DNA from: Lachnospiraceae bacterium
Lineage (GTDB): Bacteria; Bacillota; Clostridia; Lachnospirales; Lachnospiraceae
Direction: 5' to 3'
Assembly: GCA_021199495.1 (NCBI GenBank)
Contig: JAJQHY010000003.1
Coordinates: forward strand, 1 to 38,503
Length of the DNA stretch: 38,503 nt
The notes beneath the pieces were generated by a model. The model ran no database searches and had not been told where the DNA came from. It was given only the letters and a program-made list of their open reading frames with translations. Numbering within the stretch: the first letter of the stretch is position 1; each line of letters opens with the position of its first letter. Position numbers and translations under genes: made by a program. Shown here piece after piece: positions 24,397 through 32,671 of the stretch.

Positions 24397-24438
24397 TCTG
24401 CGTCTGGCCTGTTCTGGCATCTGACGCAGATTTTTTTT
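24397..24438 (+). terminator. strong intrinsic terminator of the C39 peptidase gene
   Basis: TCTGCGTC (24397-24404) pairs perfectly with GACGCAGA (24423-24430), followed by T8. Confidence 0.88.
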
Positions 24439-24448
24439 GCCTGAAAAT

Positions 24449-24473
24449 GAAAATCCTAAGAATTCTGATACAA
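24449..24473 (+). repeat. left 25-bp direct repeat flanking Uma2 copy 2
   Basis: GAAAATCCTAAGAATTCTGA plus TACAA; 24 of 25 bases match 25131-25155 in the same orientation. Confidence 0.75.
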
Positions 24474-24506
24474 TGTTTCCGGGTGGCTTTATTGAATAAT
24501 GAGAAA

Positions 24507-25052
24507 TCAGAACTTAAAAAGACTGAAATCAACAGAAAATCCGGGATATATCATCACTGGAATAGAATCGTTGAAAGAGCGAATAACAGGTCCTTCTCCG
24601 TGTTCCATATCATACACAAGAATAACCTGTCGCTGAGGGTCTACAATCCAGTATTCACGAACACCGGCTGCACGATACAGGGCAAGCTTTGTGTAATAGT
24701 CCATTGATTTACTTCCGGGAGACACAATTTCAATGATCCAGTCCGGAGCTCCATTACATCCACGGTCATCCAGCTTGTCCAAGTCGCAGATCACGGAAAT
24801 ATCCGGTTCAACATAGGTGCATTTGTCATTTTCGAGAAAGACAGCAAAGGGAGCAGGATATATTTTGCAGTTACCATTATTTTGACTGATATAATTTCCG
24901 ATGGTTAAATGTAAGAATGAAAGTATATCCTGGTGCTTTCTACTGGGTGGTGCCATGTTATAAATCTGACCGTCTATCAATTCGGCGCGCTGGCCGTCCG
25001 GTAAATTGTAAATATCATCTATGGTATAAAAATTTTCTCTGGGTAAAGGCAT
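24507..25052 (-). CDS. Uma2-family (DUF820) PD-(D/E)XK nuclease-fold protein, copy 2
   Basis: A 181-residue paralogue of the protein at 2980-3528, with the same VEPDISVIC, DWIIEIVSP and EYWIVDP core and the same N-terminal YNLPDG-RAELIDG block. The start at 25052 (MPLPREN) lies 8 bases after AAAAGGAGG. The gene, its promoter (25075-25103) and nothing else fill a segment of 657 bases between two near-perfect 25-bp direct repeats, suggesting insertion or repeat-mediated duplication into the spacer between the C39 peptidase and the carboxypeptidase genes. Biochemical role unknown; the fold predicts a metal-dependent nuclease. Confidence 0.88.
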   Translation of the reverse strand: MPLPRENFYTIDDIYNLPDGQRAELIDGQIYNMAPPSRKHQDILSFLHLTIGNYISQNNGNCKIYPAPFAVFLENDKCTYVEPDISVICDLDKLDDRGCNGAPDWIIEIVSPGSKSMDYYTKLALYRAAGVREYWIVDPQRQVILVYDMEHGEGPVIRSFNDSIPVMIYPGFSVDFSLFKF

Positions 25053-25074
25053 TTTGTACACCTCCTTTTAAAAT

Positions 25075-25103
25075 AGCTTATTCGGTTTCATGGGTGATGT
25101 CAA
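25075..25103 (-). promoter_or_regulatory. promoter of Uma2 copy 2
   Basis: On the minus strand TTGACA (complement of 25098-25103) and TAAGCT (complement of 25075-25080) are 17 bases apart. The -10 box is weak. Confidence 0.5.
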
Positions 25104-25130
25104 GAAAAGAATATAAATTTTATCAAACCT

Positions 25131-25155
25131 GAAAATCTTAAGAATTCTGATACAA
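25131..25155 (+). repeat. right 25-bp direct repeat flanking Uma2 copy 2
   Basis: GAAAATCTTAAGAATTCTGA plus TACAA; one mismatch (C/T) to 24449-24473. It is 94 bases upstream of the carboxypeptidase gene and may contain part of that gene's promoter. A short stem GGCGGCA/TGCCGCC follows at about 25201-25217 in the leader. Confidence 0.75.
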
Positions 25156-25248
25156 CTTTGATACAATTCTGTTTTAAGATGGAGCGGTAAAAGGGAAAAA
25201 GGCGGCAGGCTTGCCGCCGGTCGTGTACACAGGCCTAAAAGGTGTAAA

Positions 25249-26157
25249 ATGGGGAATCAAAAGAAGAAACGCAGGCGCAGAAGGCGGATTCATCCATTGT
25301 TTTATATGGTGCTGATCCTGCTTCTGATTAATCTGATTCTGGTGGGGAAGCTGATCGGAATGAAAGGAGCGCTGGCCGAGTATACAGTCTCCGGAGCGTC
25401 GACTGCGGTGCTGGCATCAGTCCAGGGTGTTTCAGCAGGGAACACAGTAGATTGCGATAGTGGCAGTACGGCAGGAAGAACTGCATGGACGGCTCAGGCG
25501 TCGGGAAACGACGGAACAGCGGCTGCACAGGCGTCGGAGAGTGACGAAGCGCTGGCTGCGCAGGCAAAGCAGATTTATGAGGACAACGAAGATCTGCTGG
25601 TGCTGGTCAATAAAGAGCACGCCGTTCCGGATAATTACGGGACGGACTTGAAGCTGTTAAATAATGGACGCTTTTATGTGGCAAAGTCCTTGTACGATGA
25701 TCTGGTAAAGATGCTGGACGACGCGGATGAGCAGGGATATGATTATTATCTGGTATGCGGTTACCGGAATCGGGACTACCAGCAGGGTCTGGTGGACAAC
25801 GATGTGAAAATGTACATGGAGGACTATGGCCTGTCCTATCAGGAGGCACTGGCAAAGACTTATGAGCAGGTCATGCCTGCCGGATACAGCGAACACGAGA
25901 CGGGACTGGCCATGGATATTACCGCCGCCGGCAATGTGACGCTGGACGAGTCCCAGGATCAGGAACCGGCAATCATCTGGCTTAAGGAAAACGGCTGGAA
26001 ATATGGTTTTATTCTGCGGTATCCCGAGGATAAGGAGGATGTGACCGGGATCAGCTATGAGCCGTGGCATTTCCACTATGTGGGCCGTGAGGCGGCGGAG
26101 TTTATGCATGAGCATGATCTGACACTGGAGGAGTTTTACGAATATCTGGAAGTATAA
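25249..26157 (+). CDS. VanY-like D-alanyl-D-alanine carboxypeptidase (M15B)
   Basis: A 302-residue membrane-anchored peptidoglycan enzyme. A very basic start (KKKRRRRRR) and one helix (about 16-37) anchor it; an Ala/Ser/Gly-rich stalk follows to about 105. The catalytic domain has the zinc motif SEHETGLAMDI with H216 and D223, catalytic E271 and zinc ligand H274 in EPWHFHYVG, plus CGYRNRDYQQ typical of VanY. It trims the terminal D-Ala from stem peptides. No vanR/S or vanX genes are nearby, so a housekeeping wall role is more likely than glycopeptide resistance. AAAGGTG precedes the ATG. Confidence 0.9.
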   Translation: MGNQKKKRRRRRRIHPLFYMVLILLLINLILVGKLIGMKGALAEYTVSGASTAVLASVQGVSAGNTVDCDSGSTAGRTAWTAQASGNDGTAAAQASESDEALAAQAKQIYEDNEDLLVLVNKEHAVPDNYGTDLKLLNNGRFYVAKSLYDDLVKMLDDADEQGYDYYLVCGYRNRDYQQGLVDNDVKMYMEDYGLSYQEALAKTYEQVMPAGYSEHETGLAMDITAAGNVTLDESQDQEPAIIWLKENGWKYGFILRYPEDKEDVTGISYEPWHFHYVGREAAEFMHEHDLTLEEFYEYLEV

Positions 26158-26160
26158 GGG

Positions 26161-26222
26161 AAAGCCGGCAAAGGGTGAAAAAAGAGATTGTTTCTCAAAT
26201 TTTCATCACTTTGCGGGCTTTT
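26161..26222 (+). terminator. long terminator hairpin after the carboxypeptidase gene
   Basis: AAAGCC-G-GCAAAG (26161-26173) pairs with CTTTGC-G-GGCTTT (26209-26222), with GTGAAAA/TTTTCAT pairing further in. T-rich bases follow and run straight into the metF promoter. Confidence 0.7.
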
Positions 26223-26223
26223 C

Positions 26224-26252
26224 TTGCTTTTTAACGCTGTTTTGTCTATAAT
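26224..26252 (+). promoter_or_regulatory. sigma-A promoter of the methionine operon
   Basis: TTGCTT (26224-26229), 17 bases, perfect TATAAT (26247-26252), only 35 bases before metF, leaving no room for a SAM riboswitch. Confidence 0.7.
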
Positions 26253-26287
26253 GGGGAAAACATACTAAAACAGTGAGGTTTGCCAGA

Positions 26288-27145
26288 ATGAAAATCATTG
26301 ACATTATTACCGGCGACAAGCCGAGTCTTTCTTTTGAAGTATTTCCGCCCAAGACCAGCGCGACCTATGAGTCCGTGATGAAGGCGGCGGGCGCGATCGC
26401 GGATCTGCATCCCAGCTATATGAGCGTCACCTACGGCGCGGGAGGCGGTACATCCCAGTATACCATGGAGATCGCGCAGTTTTTGCAGTCGAAGGGCGTC
26501 ACACCGCTGGCACATTTGAGCTGTGTTTCCTCCACCAGGGAGGATGTGGCCGAGAAGCTTGTGGAGTTAAAAGAGCGCGGCATTGAGAACGTGCTTGCTC
26601 TGCGCGGCGATATTCCGGAGGGGCTGGACATGACCAGCCTGGATTACCACTATGCCAGCGAGCTGACCAGAGAAATCCGTGCGGCAGGGGACTTCTGCAT
26701 CGGCGGCGCGTGCTACCCGGAGGTTCATCCGGACAGCTTAAACAGTGTGGAGGATATCCGCCATCTGAAGGAGAAGGTGGACGCAGGCTGCCAGTTTCTG
26801 GTGACACAGATGTTTTTTGACAATAATATTTTTTATAATTTCCTGCGCCGTGTGCGCGAGGCGGGCATTACGGTGCCTGTGATTCCCGGTATTATGCCTG
26901 TGACCAACGCGAAACAGATCAAACGTTCCATCGCGCTCTCCGGCAACTCCCTGCCGCAGCGCTTCCGCTACATCATAGACCGTTACGGTGATAAACCCGC
27001 GGCCATGAAGCAGGCGGGCATCATCTACGCCTCGGAGCAGATCATCGATCTGTACGCCAACGGCATTAACGCCGTGCATGTTTATTCCATGAATAAGCCG
27101 GATGTAGCGGCCGCACTGCAGAAAAACCTGAGCGAGATTATCTGA
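26288..27145 (+). CDS. metF: 5,10-methylenetetrahydrofolate reductase
   Basis: A 285-residue flavoprotein TIM barrel reducing methylene-THF to methyl-THF, the methyl donor for methionine synthase. Family blocks are PSLSFEVFPPKT (with catalytic Glu in FEVFPPK), SVTYGAGGG, LAHLSCV, LALRGDIP, TQMFFDN and PVIPGIMP. It is standard length. ATG 26288 is favoured; a GTG at 26273 would add five residues. The stop overlaps the start of the MetH reactivation gene (TGATG), so translation is coupled. First gene of an operon with reactivation protein, helicase, metH and a small membrane protein. Confidence 0.95.
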   Translation: MKIIDIITGDKPSLSFEVFPPKTSATYESVMKAAGAIADLHPSYMSVTYGAGGGTSQYTMEIAQFLQSKGVTPLAHLSCVSSTREDVAEKLVELKERGIENVLALRGDIPEGLDMTSLDYHYASELTREIRAAGDFCIGGACYPEVHPDSLNSVEDIRHLKEKVDAGCQFLVTQMFFDNNIFYNFLRRVREAGITVPVIPGIMPVTNAKQIKRSIALSGNSLPQRFRYIIDRYGDKPAAMKQAGIIYASEQIIDLYANGINAVHVYSMNKPDVAAALQKNLSEII

Positions 27146-27753
27146 TGAGCGCGGTTTTACGGGAAATTTCATCGGATCAGATCACTGTCAGTGAGCGGGA
27201 GTTTGCCGCCCGATTAGGGCAGCCGGTTTCGGCGCTGCAGCCGGGGCTGCGCGAAGAGTGCGAAGCGCTGTTAAAAGAGGCTGCGGTTTACCGTTATTGT
27301 TTTCGTAAGACAACTGTGACACGGCCGGGGGAGGATGAGCTGGACTTAGGCTTTGGTGCCTTTCACAGCCATGCGCTCACGTTGAATCTGCGCGGCTGTG
27401 AGGAGGCGGTCCTTTTCGCGGCGACTCTTGGCGCGGGCGTGGACAGGCTGATGAAGCGACTGTCTGTAACTTCGCCTGCGAGACACTTTATCGTAAATGC
27501 TCTGGCCTCGGCGAAGGCGGAGGCACTCTGCGATCTGGCGAATGTGGAGATTGCGACGCAGGTATTGGGCGAGACGGGTCTTGCCTGCGCTCCACGCTTC
27601 TCACCGGGTTACGGGGACGTTCCGCTGTCTGTGCAGCCGGGGTTTATTCAATATGTGAATGCGCAGAAGCTTCTGGGGATCACCCTGTCGGAGGCGTATT
27701 TCATGTATCCGACGAAGTCCGTGACGGCGGTGGTGGGGATACGGCGGCAGTGA
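27145..27753 (+). CDS. free-standing MetH reactivation-domain protein
   Basis: A 202-residue protein matching the S-adenosylmethionine-dependent activation domain that forms the C-terminus of classical MetH. The diagnostic region is RFSPGYGDVPLSVQPGFIQY, corresponding to the AdoMet-binding RxxxGY block, followed by KLLGITLSEAYFMYPTKSVTAVVGI. It would remethylate the cobalamin of methionine synthase after accidental oxidation, using AdoMet and a reductant. The metH product at 32672 lacks this domain, which explains the pairing. A 4918-base gap filled by the helicase gene separates them. It starts by 1-base overlap with metF. Confidence 0.85.
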   Translation: MSAVLREISSDQITVSEREFAARLGQPVSALQPGLREECEALLKEAAVYRYCFRKTTVTRPGEDELDLGFGAFHSHALTLNLRGCEEAVLFAATLGAGVDRLMKRLSVTSPARHFIVNALASAKAEALCDLANVEIATQVLGETGLACAPRFSPGYGDVPLSVQPGFIQYVNAQKLLGITLSEAYFMYPTKSVTAVVGIRRQ

Positions 27754-27849
27754 AATGTTCCTGGGCGTAGGCAGGAGGGCTATACATACGCAGGGTGTGT
27801 GCTGATTGGGTGCGTGCTTATGAAAACAGGAACCGGGAGTGAGGGTAAT

Positions 27850-30800
27850 ATGGACACGAAAAAACTGGACAAATGGGCAGATTTATTGCTGGATACCGGA
27901 AAACGGAATAATCTTATCAATTTCAGGGACGCGAAGGCATTGACCGCTGAAGTGCTCCTGCCTTCTGCGGAGGTACTGTTTGGCAAAATCGACGGCACCG
28001 GCGCTTTCGAGGTGTACGACCCGAAAATTGAGGACAGTGAGGAAGACGACGAGACCATCGGATTAGAAAATGCAGAAAGCCCGGCGGCCGGTCAACTGCT
28101 GACTGAAAGCACCAAAGCTCCGGCAGGTAGTCAGCTATTGCCAGAAAGAACCAAGGTTTTGAAGGACGATCAGCCATTGGCTAAAGCCGGTGTAGCCATG
28201 GTGTTGCCCGAAATCGCCCAGGCCATGGAGGGCAGCCAGCCGCTGGCCGGAACAGGCAAAGCCTGTGACACTCCCGATAAGAAAGCGGAATACCTTTCCC
28301 TGTATGCCGGGAAAATCAAAAAGCAAAGTCAGCTCTTATTATATAATGAGGCAGCCGGCCCTATAGCCGCCGTCAGAAATATTGATAAAAAAGCGCGGGA
28401 ATTCCTGGAGGAGACCGGTGTGAATGTAGCGTATATAGCATTTGGCTTTATTCACTGGAAGGAAAATGAATCTTCCCGGTATATATTCCGCGCTCCCATA
28501 CTACTTGTACCCATTCAACTAGAGCAGGCTTCCGCGGTTGATCCTTATTTCATGAAGTTCGGTGAGGATGAAATCATCGTCAATCCTACTTTTTCGTACA
28601 AACTTGAAGCCGAATACGGGGTGAAACTGCCGGAATATGCGGACGAGGATCTGCCGGCCTACCTGGAGAAGGTCAGGCAGTTGGTATCCAGACTTCACTG
28701 GGAGGTAAGCTCCGAATGTAAAATTGGCATCTTTTCTTTTCAGAAAATCAATATGTATCGGGATCTGAAGGACAACGCAACTGAGATTCTTTTAAATCGG
28801 AATGTGCGTCAGCTTCTGGGGGAGGTGGTTTCTGATAGGGGAGCGTCAGATGGCTTTGCGGAAGCGGCCACGGTGCTGGATCCGTTGATGGAGCTGCACA
28901 GTGTGGTGGATGCGGATTCCAGCCAGATAGAGGCGATTGAGATGGCAAAGTCCGGGAAAAGCTTTGTCCTTCAGGGACCTCCGGGAACGGGCAAAAGCCA
29001 GACGATCACCAATATCATCGCGGAGTGCTTAAGTGACGGCAAAAAGGTCCTCTTCGTTTCCGAAAAAATGGCAGCTCTGAATGTCGTCTATGATAAGTTA
29101 AAGCAGGCCGGCCTGTCCGAGTTCTGCCTGGAGCTTCACAGTCACAAGGCAAATAAAAAAGACGTGATTGCCGATATCTGCCGCACACTTAAAAACCCAA
29201 AAACAGGGGTTTCCTCAAAAGCGGATACCGAAATTACCATAAAAGAAAAAAATAAAAGACAGCTGGACACTTATGCGGCTGAGCTGCACAGAGAGCGGCT
29301 TGTGATCGGAAAGAGCTTATACCAGCTCTATGAGGCGTATTCAGCTCTGCATTCAGCGCCGGAGGTGAAGTGGAGGATTCCCAGACTTGGCGATCTGGGC
29401 GAGGATTACCTGACAGAGACAGTGTCCTTACTGGAGCAGTATGCGGCTTACGTTCCGACGATCGGCTATGACTACCGTAAAAATGTCTGGTACGGTTACA
29501 TCCAACGGGACACCTCTTATCAGGCGAAAGAAGAAGTAAAAGAAAATATGTCGCTTGCAGTCAAGATGTTCCAGAAACTCATACTGCTTTCAAAGGAAAT
29601 ATCTACTAGGTATGACGTTGTCTGCAACAGCCTTGAAGATATGAAGGCGTGGCAGCAGTTTTTCACGTTTGCAGCTAAGTCACAGTTGATTAAGCCAACG
29701 CTTCTGAAACAATCGCGGTTTGAGGCCGCTGACAGGGTGCTGACTGATTTGAAGAAGCAAAGTGAGGAAATCCTCGCAGCTCGCGCTGTGCTGGATGCTT
29801 GTTTTGATGAAGGCATTTATAAGCTTGACGGTGCCGCGTATTATAAAAAGCTCACGAAGCGGTATGGCGGCAGATTTTCCGGGCTCTTTCATTCAGAATA
29901 CCGACAGCTCATCAGGGATATCCGTGCATGCAAAAAGAACGGGAAAAGGGTTTCTTATAAGGAAGCGGTTGCCCTGACTGAGCGGCTGGCCCGGTATCAG
30001 GAAATGGAGGCGGCTTTTCAGTTTGCGGAAACGCCCGTCAAAGGCTTTATGGGACCTGCGTACACTGGAGTCAGCACGGATTGGAGCTATGTCTCAGAAC
30101 AGGCCAAAGCTCTGCAGGAGATATTCGATAGCGGAATTTCTTTAGACAGCCTGACCGGTCATCCCGATTTTGATAAAGAACGGGAGAACTTCGCGGCGTA
30201 CGCGGAAGGGATTGAGCAGGCGCTGTTGATTTGCGGTGATGCTGTCCTTGAGCAGGTTGCGGGATATTTTGACCGCACTGTTTTTGATGTGAATGTCTCC
30301 GGACTGAACCTTGTCCTGTCGAGGCTGAACGACTGTGCTGTCAATATGTATACGGTAGATCACTGGTGTCACTTCCGGGATCTGCTGGCAAAGCTGAATA
30401 ACTGGAATATGGTGCCGTTTATCAATGCGACCATCGCGCGCGATGTCAGACCGCAGGACATTGCGCAGGCTTTTAAAAAGCAGTTCTACGGTCAGTGGAT
30501 CGATCTGATTGTTTCTACGACGCCGGCGCTGTCATCCTTTAACAGAATTTCCCAGGATCAGGCGGTTCGCACCTTTGCCGAAAAGGACTTAGAGCAGTTT
30601 GAAATCAATAAGGCAAAAATCCGGGCGGACCTTTCCACTCAAAGGCCTTCGGTTGATATGATTGCCTCCGGCAGTGCGCTGGCAACCTTATTGCGGGAAG
30701 GTGAGAAAAAGCGCAAACAGAAGAGTATCCGCACGCTGCTCGCACAAACAGGAGAGCTGATTCAGCGCCTTAAGCCGTGTTTCCTGATGTCACCGCTCAG

Positions 30801-32646
30801 CGTCAGCACTTTCCTCACAGCCGGGACAGTGCATTTTGATGTGGTTGTGTTTGACGAAGCTTCCCAGATCTTTCCGCAGGACGCCATCGGTGCTATTTAC
30901 AGGGCGGATCAGCTGATTGTGGTGGGAGATTCCAGACAGATGCCGCCAAGTAATTTCTTCCATTCGACCGTTGAGGTGGAGGACAATGACGAAGAGAACG
31001 GGGATGTGACGGATTTTGAATCGATCCTAGACCTCTGTTCTACCTCCATGCAACAGCTTAGATTACGGTGGCATTACCGCAGCCGTTATGAACAACTGAT
31101 TACATTTTCAAACAAAAACTTCTACGACAACGATCTGGTGACATTCCCATCGGCAAAGGCGGATGAGACAGGAGTCGGCATAGATTATTATCATGTTAAC
31201 GGAGTGTTTGACCGGAGGTCACATACGAACCGGAAGGAAGCTGAGTATGTGGTGGATTTGATTTATCAGAATATTGAAAAATATCCGGACCGCAGTCTGG
31301 GCGTTGTGGCGTTCAGCGTTGCGCAGCAGGATCTGATCGACAGGCTTTTATCGAAGCGCCGAAGGAGCACGCCGGAGAAGGAGCTTTTCTTTAAGCAGAG
31401 CGAAAAGGAGCCGTTTTTTATCAAAAACCTTGAGACGGTGCAGGGTGATGAACGGGATACGATTATATTCAGCGTGGCTTACGGGGTGGATGCGCAGGGC
31501 AGACTGTATCACAATTTCGGCCCACTCAATCGTGTCGGGGGTGAACGGCGGCTGAATGTCGCGGTGACGCGTGCAAAATATAATGTACAGGTGGTATCCT
31601 CTATGCACTGTACGGATATTGACTTAAAGCATACCTCTTCGGAAGGCGCGCGTCTGTTGCGGGAGTATCTGGATTTTGCGGAAAACGGCAGCATTGCGTT
31701 GGAGCGGTCTCTAAAGGTAAACGCTTTTGAGCAGTTTGATTCTGACTTTGAGCTGGAGGTCTGCGAGTTCCTGCGTGAAAATGGCTTTTCGGTGGACACG
31801 CAGGTGGGCTGCTCTGGTTTTCGGATTGACCTCGGCTTAAAAAAACCGGACAGCTCGGACTATGTGCTGGCGATTGAGTGCGATGGGGCGACCTATCATT
31901 CTTCGAAAAACGCGCGGGACCGCGACCGGCTGCGGCAGGAAATCCTGGAACGGATGGGTTGGAAGTTCTATCGGATATGGTCGACGGACTGGTTCAGAAA
32001 TCAGGCGATTGAGAGAGAACGTTTGCTGGATGCTGCAAATAAAGCGATACAGTCCGAGGGCTCTATGACGTTGCCTTCGCCTGAAAAGAGCAAAGCTGAA
32101 TCCTTTGAGGAGACCGCGGCTGCCATGAATTTTTCGTTTCCTGCGTATAAAGCTGCGAATATTGAAAGACTTAGCCAGCAGTACCTTCCACGTGATTTCA
32201 AGGGCTTTGTAAAAGCAATTTTGCAGGTTGAGGCACCGCTTTGTGAGGAACTGCTTTTGAAGAGAATTGTTTGGTATTTTGGCAAGGAGAAAGTCACTAG
32301 TGTGGTGTTAAGGGACTACAATCAGCGAATGAACGGATACCAAAGATATGGCATTGTGCGACGAAACGGGTTTTTGTATCTTGCAAACAAAATGAATGTT
32401 TCTTTCAGAAGGCCAGGTGAAATCGAGCGTGAAATCAAACAAATTTCTCCTGAAGAACTGGCAGCCGGAATGATGGAAATATTGAAACAAAATGTGTCTG
32501 TTGAGAAAAATGGGTTATACCGGACGTTAGCGCAGCAATGTGGGGTTAGTCGAGTTGGAAAAACAATCAATGAATATTTTGATTGTGCCCTGCAACTGCT
32601 TTTAGATGATGTATGTATAGACGGAAATCAGATTATGTTAAAATAA
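27850..32646 (+). CDS. DUF4011-SF1 helicase-MTES_1575 nuclease-DUF3320 protein, predicted defence enzyme
   Basis: A 1,598-residue soluble protein. Order: DUF4011-like N-terminus (KLDKWADLLLDTGKRNNLINF), a degenerate-repeat linker (about 76-142), superfamily I helicase with Walker A GPPGTGKS (376-383), DEAS (1002-1005), motif III VVGDSRQMPPSNFF, QGDERDTI and motif VI LNVAVTRAK; then a Vsr-like MTES_1575 endonuclease (D1327 in FRIDLG, E1343-C-D1345 in IECDG, H of ATYH) and a DUF3320-like end. All motifs look active. The fold suggests unwinding and cutting foreign nucleic acid. It sits inside the methionine operon, 96 bases after the reactivation gene and 25 bases before metH; its last about 450 bases are AT-richer than metH. 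Start 27850 is chosen by DUF4011 similarity. Confidence 0.88.
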   Translation: MDTKKLDKWADLLLDTGKRNNLINFRDAKALTAEVLLPSAEVLFGKIDGTGAFEVYDPKIEDSEEDDETIGLENAESPAAGQLLTESTKAPAGSQLLPERTKVLKDDQPLAKAGVAMVLPEIAQAMEGSQPLAGTGKACDTPDKKAEYLSLYAGKIKKQSQLLLYNEAAGPIAAVRNIDKKAREFLEETGVNVAYIAFGFIHWKENESSRYIFRAPILLVPIQLEQASAVDPYFMKFGEDEIIVNPTFSYKLEAEYGVKLPEYADEDLPAYLEKVRQLVSRLHWEVSSECKIGIFSFQKINMYRDLKDNATEILLNRNVRQLLGEVVSDRGASDGFAEAATVLDPLMELHSVVDADSSQIEAIEMAKSGKSFVLQGPPGTGKSQTITNIIAECLSDGKKVLFVSEKMAALNVVYDKLKQAGLSEFCLELHSHKANKKDVIADICRTLKNPKTGVSSKADTEITIKEKNKRQLDTYAAELHRERLVIGKSLYQLYEAYSALHSAPEVKWRIPRLGDLGEDYLTETVSLLEQYAAYVPTIGYDYRKNVWYGYIQRDTSYQAKEEVKENMSLAVKMFQKLILLSKEISTRYDVVCNSLEDMKAWQQFFTFAAKSQLIKPTLLKQSRFEAADRVLTDLKKQSEEILAARAVLDACFDEGIYKLDGAAYYKKLTKRYGGRFSGLFHSEYRQLIRDIRACKKNGKRVSYKEAVALTERLARYQEMEAAFQFAETPVKGFMGPAYTGVSTDWSYVSEQAKALQEIFDSGISLDSLTGHPDFDKERENFAAYAEGIEQALLICGDAVLEQVAGYFDRTVFDVNVSGLNLVLSRLNDCAVNMYTVDHWCHFRDLLAKLNNWNMVPFINATIARDVRPQDIAQAFKKQFYGQWIDLIVSTTPALSSFNRISQDQAVRTFAEKDLEQFEINKAKIRADLSTQRPSVDMIASGSALATLLREGEKKRKQKSIRTLLAQTGELIQRLKPCFLMSPLSVSTFLTAGTVHFDVVVFDEASQIFPQDAIGAIYRADQLIVVGDSRQMPPSNFFHSTVEVEDNDEENGDVTDFESILDLCSTSMQQLRLRWHYRSRYEQLITFSNKNFYDNDLVTFPSAKADETGVGIDYYHVNGVFDRRSHTNRKEAEYVVDLIYQNIEKYPDRSLGVVAFSVAQQDLIDRLLSKRRRSTPEKELFFKQSEKEPFFIKNLETVQGDERDTIIFSVAYGVDAQGRLYHNFGPLNRVGGERRLNVAVTRAKYNVQVVSSMHCTDIDLKHTSSEGARLLREYLDFAENGSIALERSLKVNAFEQFDSDFELEVCEFLRENGFSVDTQVGCSGFRIDLGLKKPDSSDYVLAIECDGATYHSSKNARDRDRLRQEILERMGWKFYRIWSTDWFRNQAIERERLLDAANKAIQSEGSMTLPSPEKSKAESFEETAAAMNFSFPAYKAANIERLSQQYLPRDFKGFVKAILQVEAPLCEELLLKRIVWYFGKEKVTSVVLRDYNQRMNGYQRYGIVRRNGFLYLANKMNVSFRRPGEIEREIKQISPEELAAGMMEILKQNVSVEKNGLYRTLAQQCGVSRVGKTINEYFDCALQLLLDDVCIDGNQIMLK

Positions 32647-32671
32647 TTGGTAATTTGTTGAGGAATGAAAA

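Noticed and set aside
25249-26157. Part of a vancomycin-resistance cluster
   Set aside because: No vanR, vanS, vanH, ligase or vanX-like gene is present nearby; a Uma2 gene and methionine genes flank it.
26253-26287. SAM riboswitch or T-box before metF
   Set aside because: The mapped promoter leaves only about 35 bases of leader.
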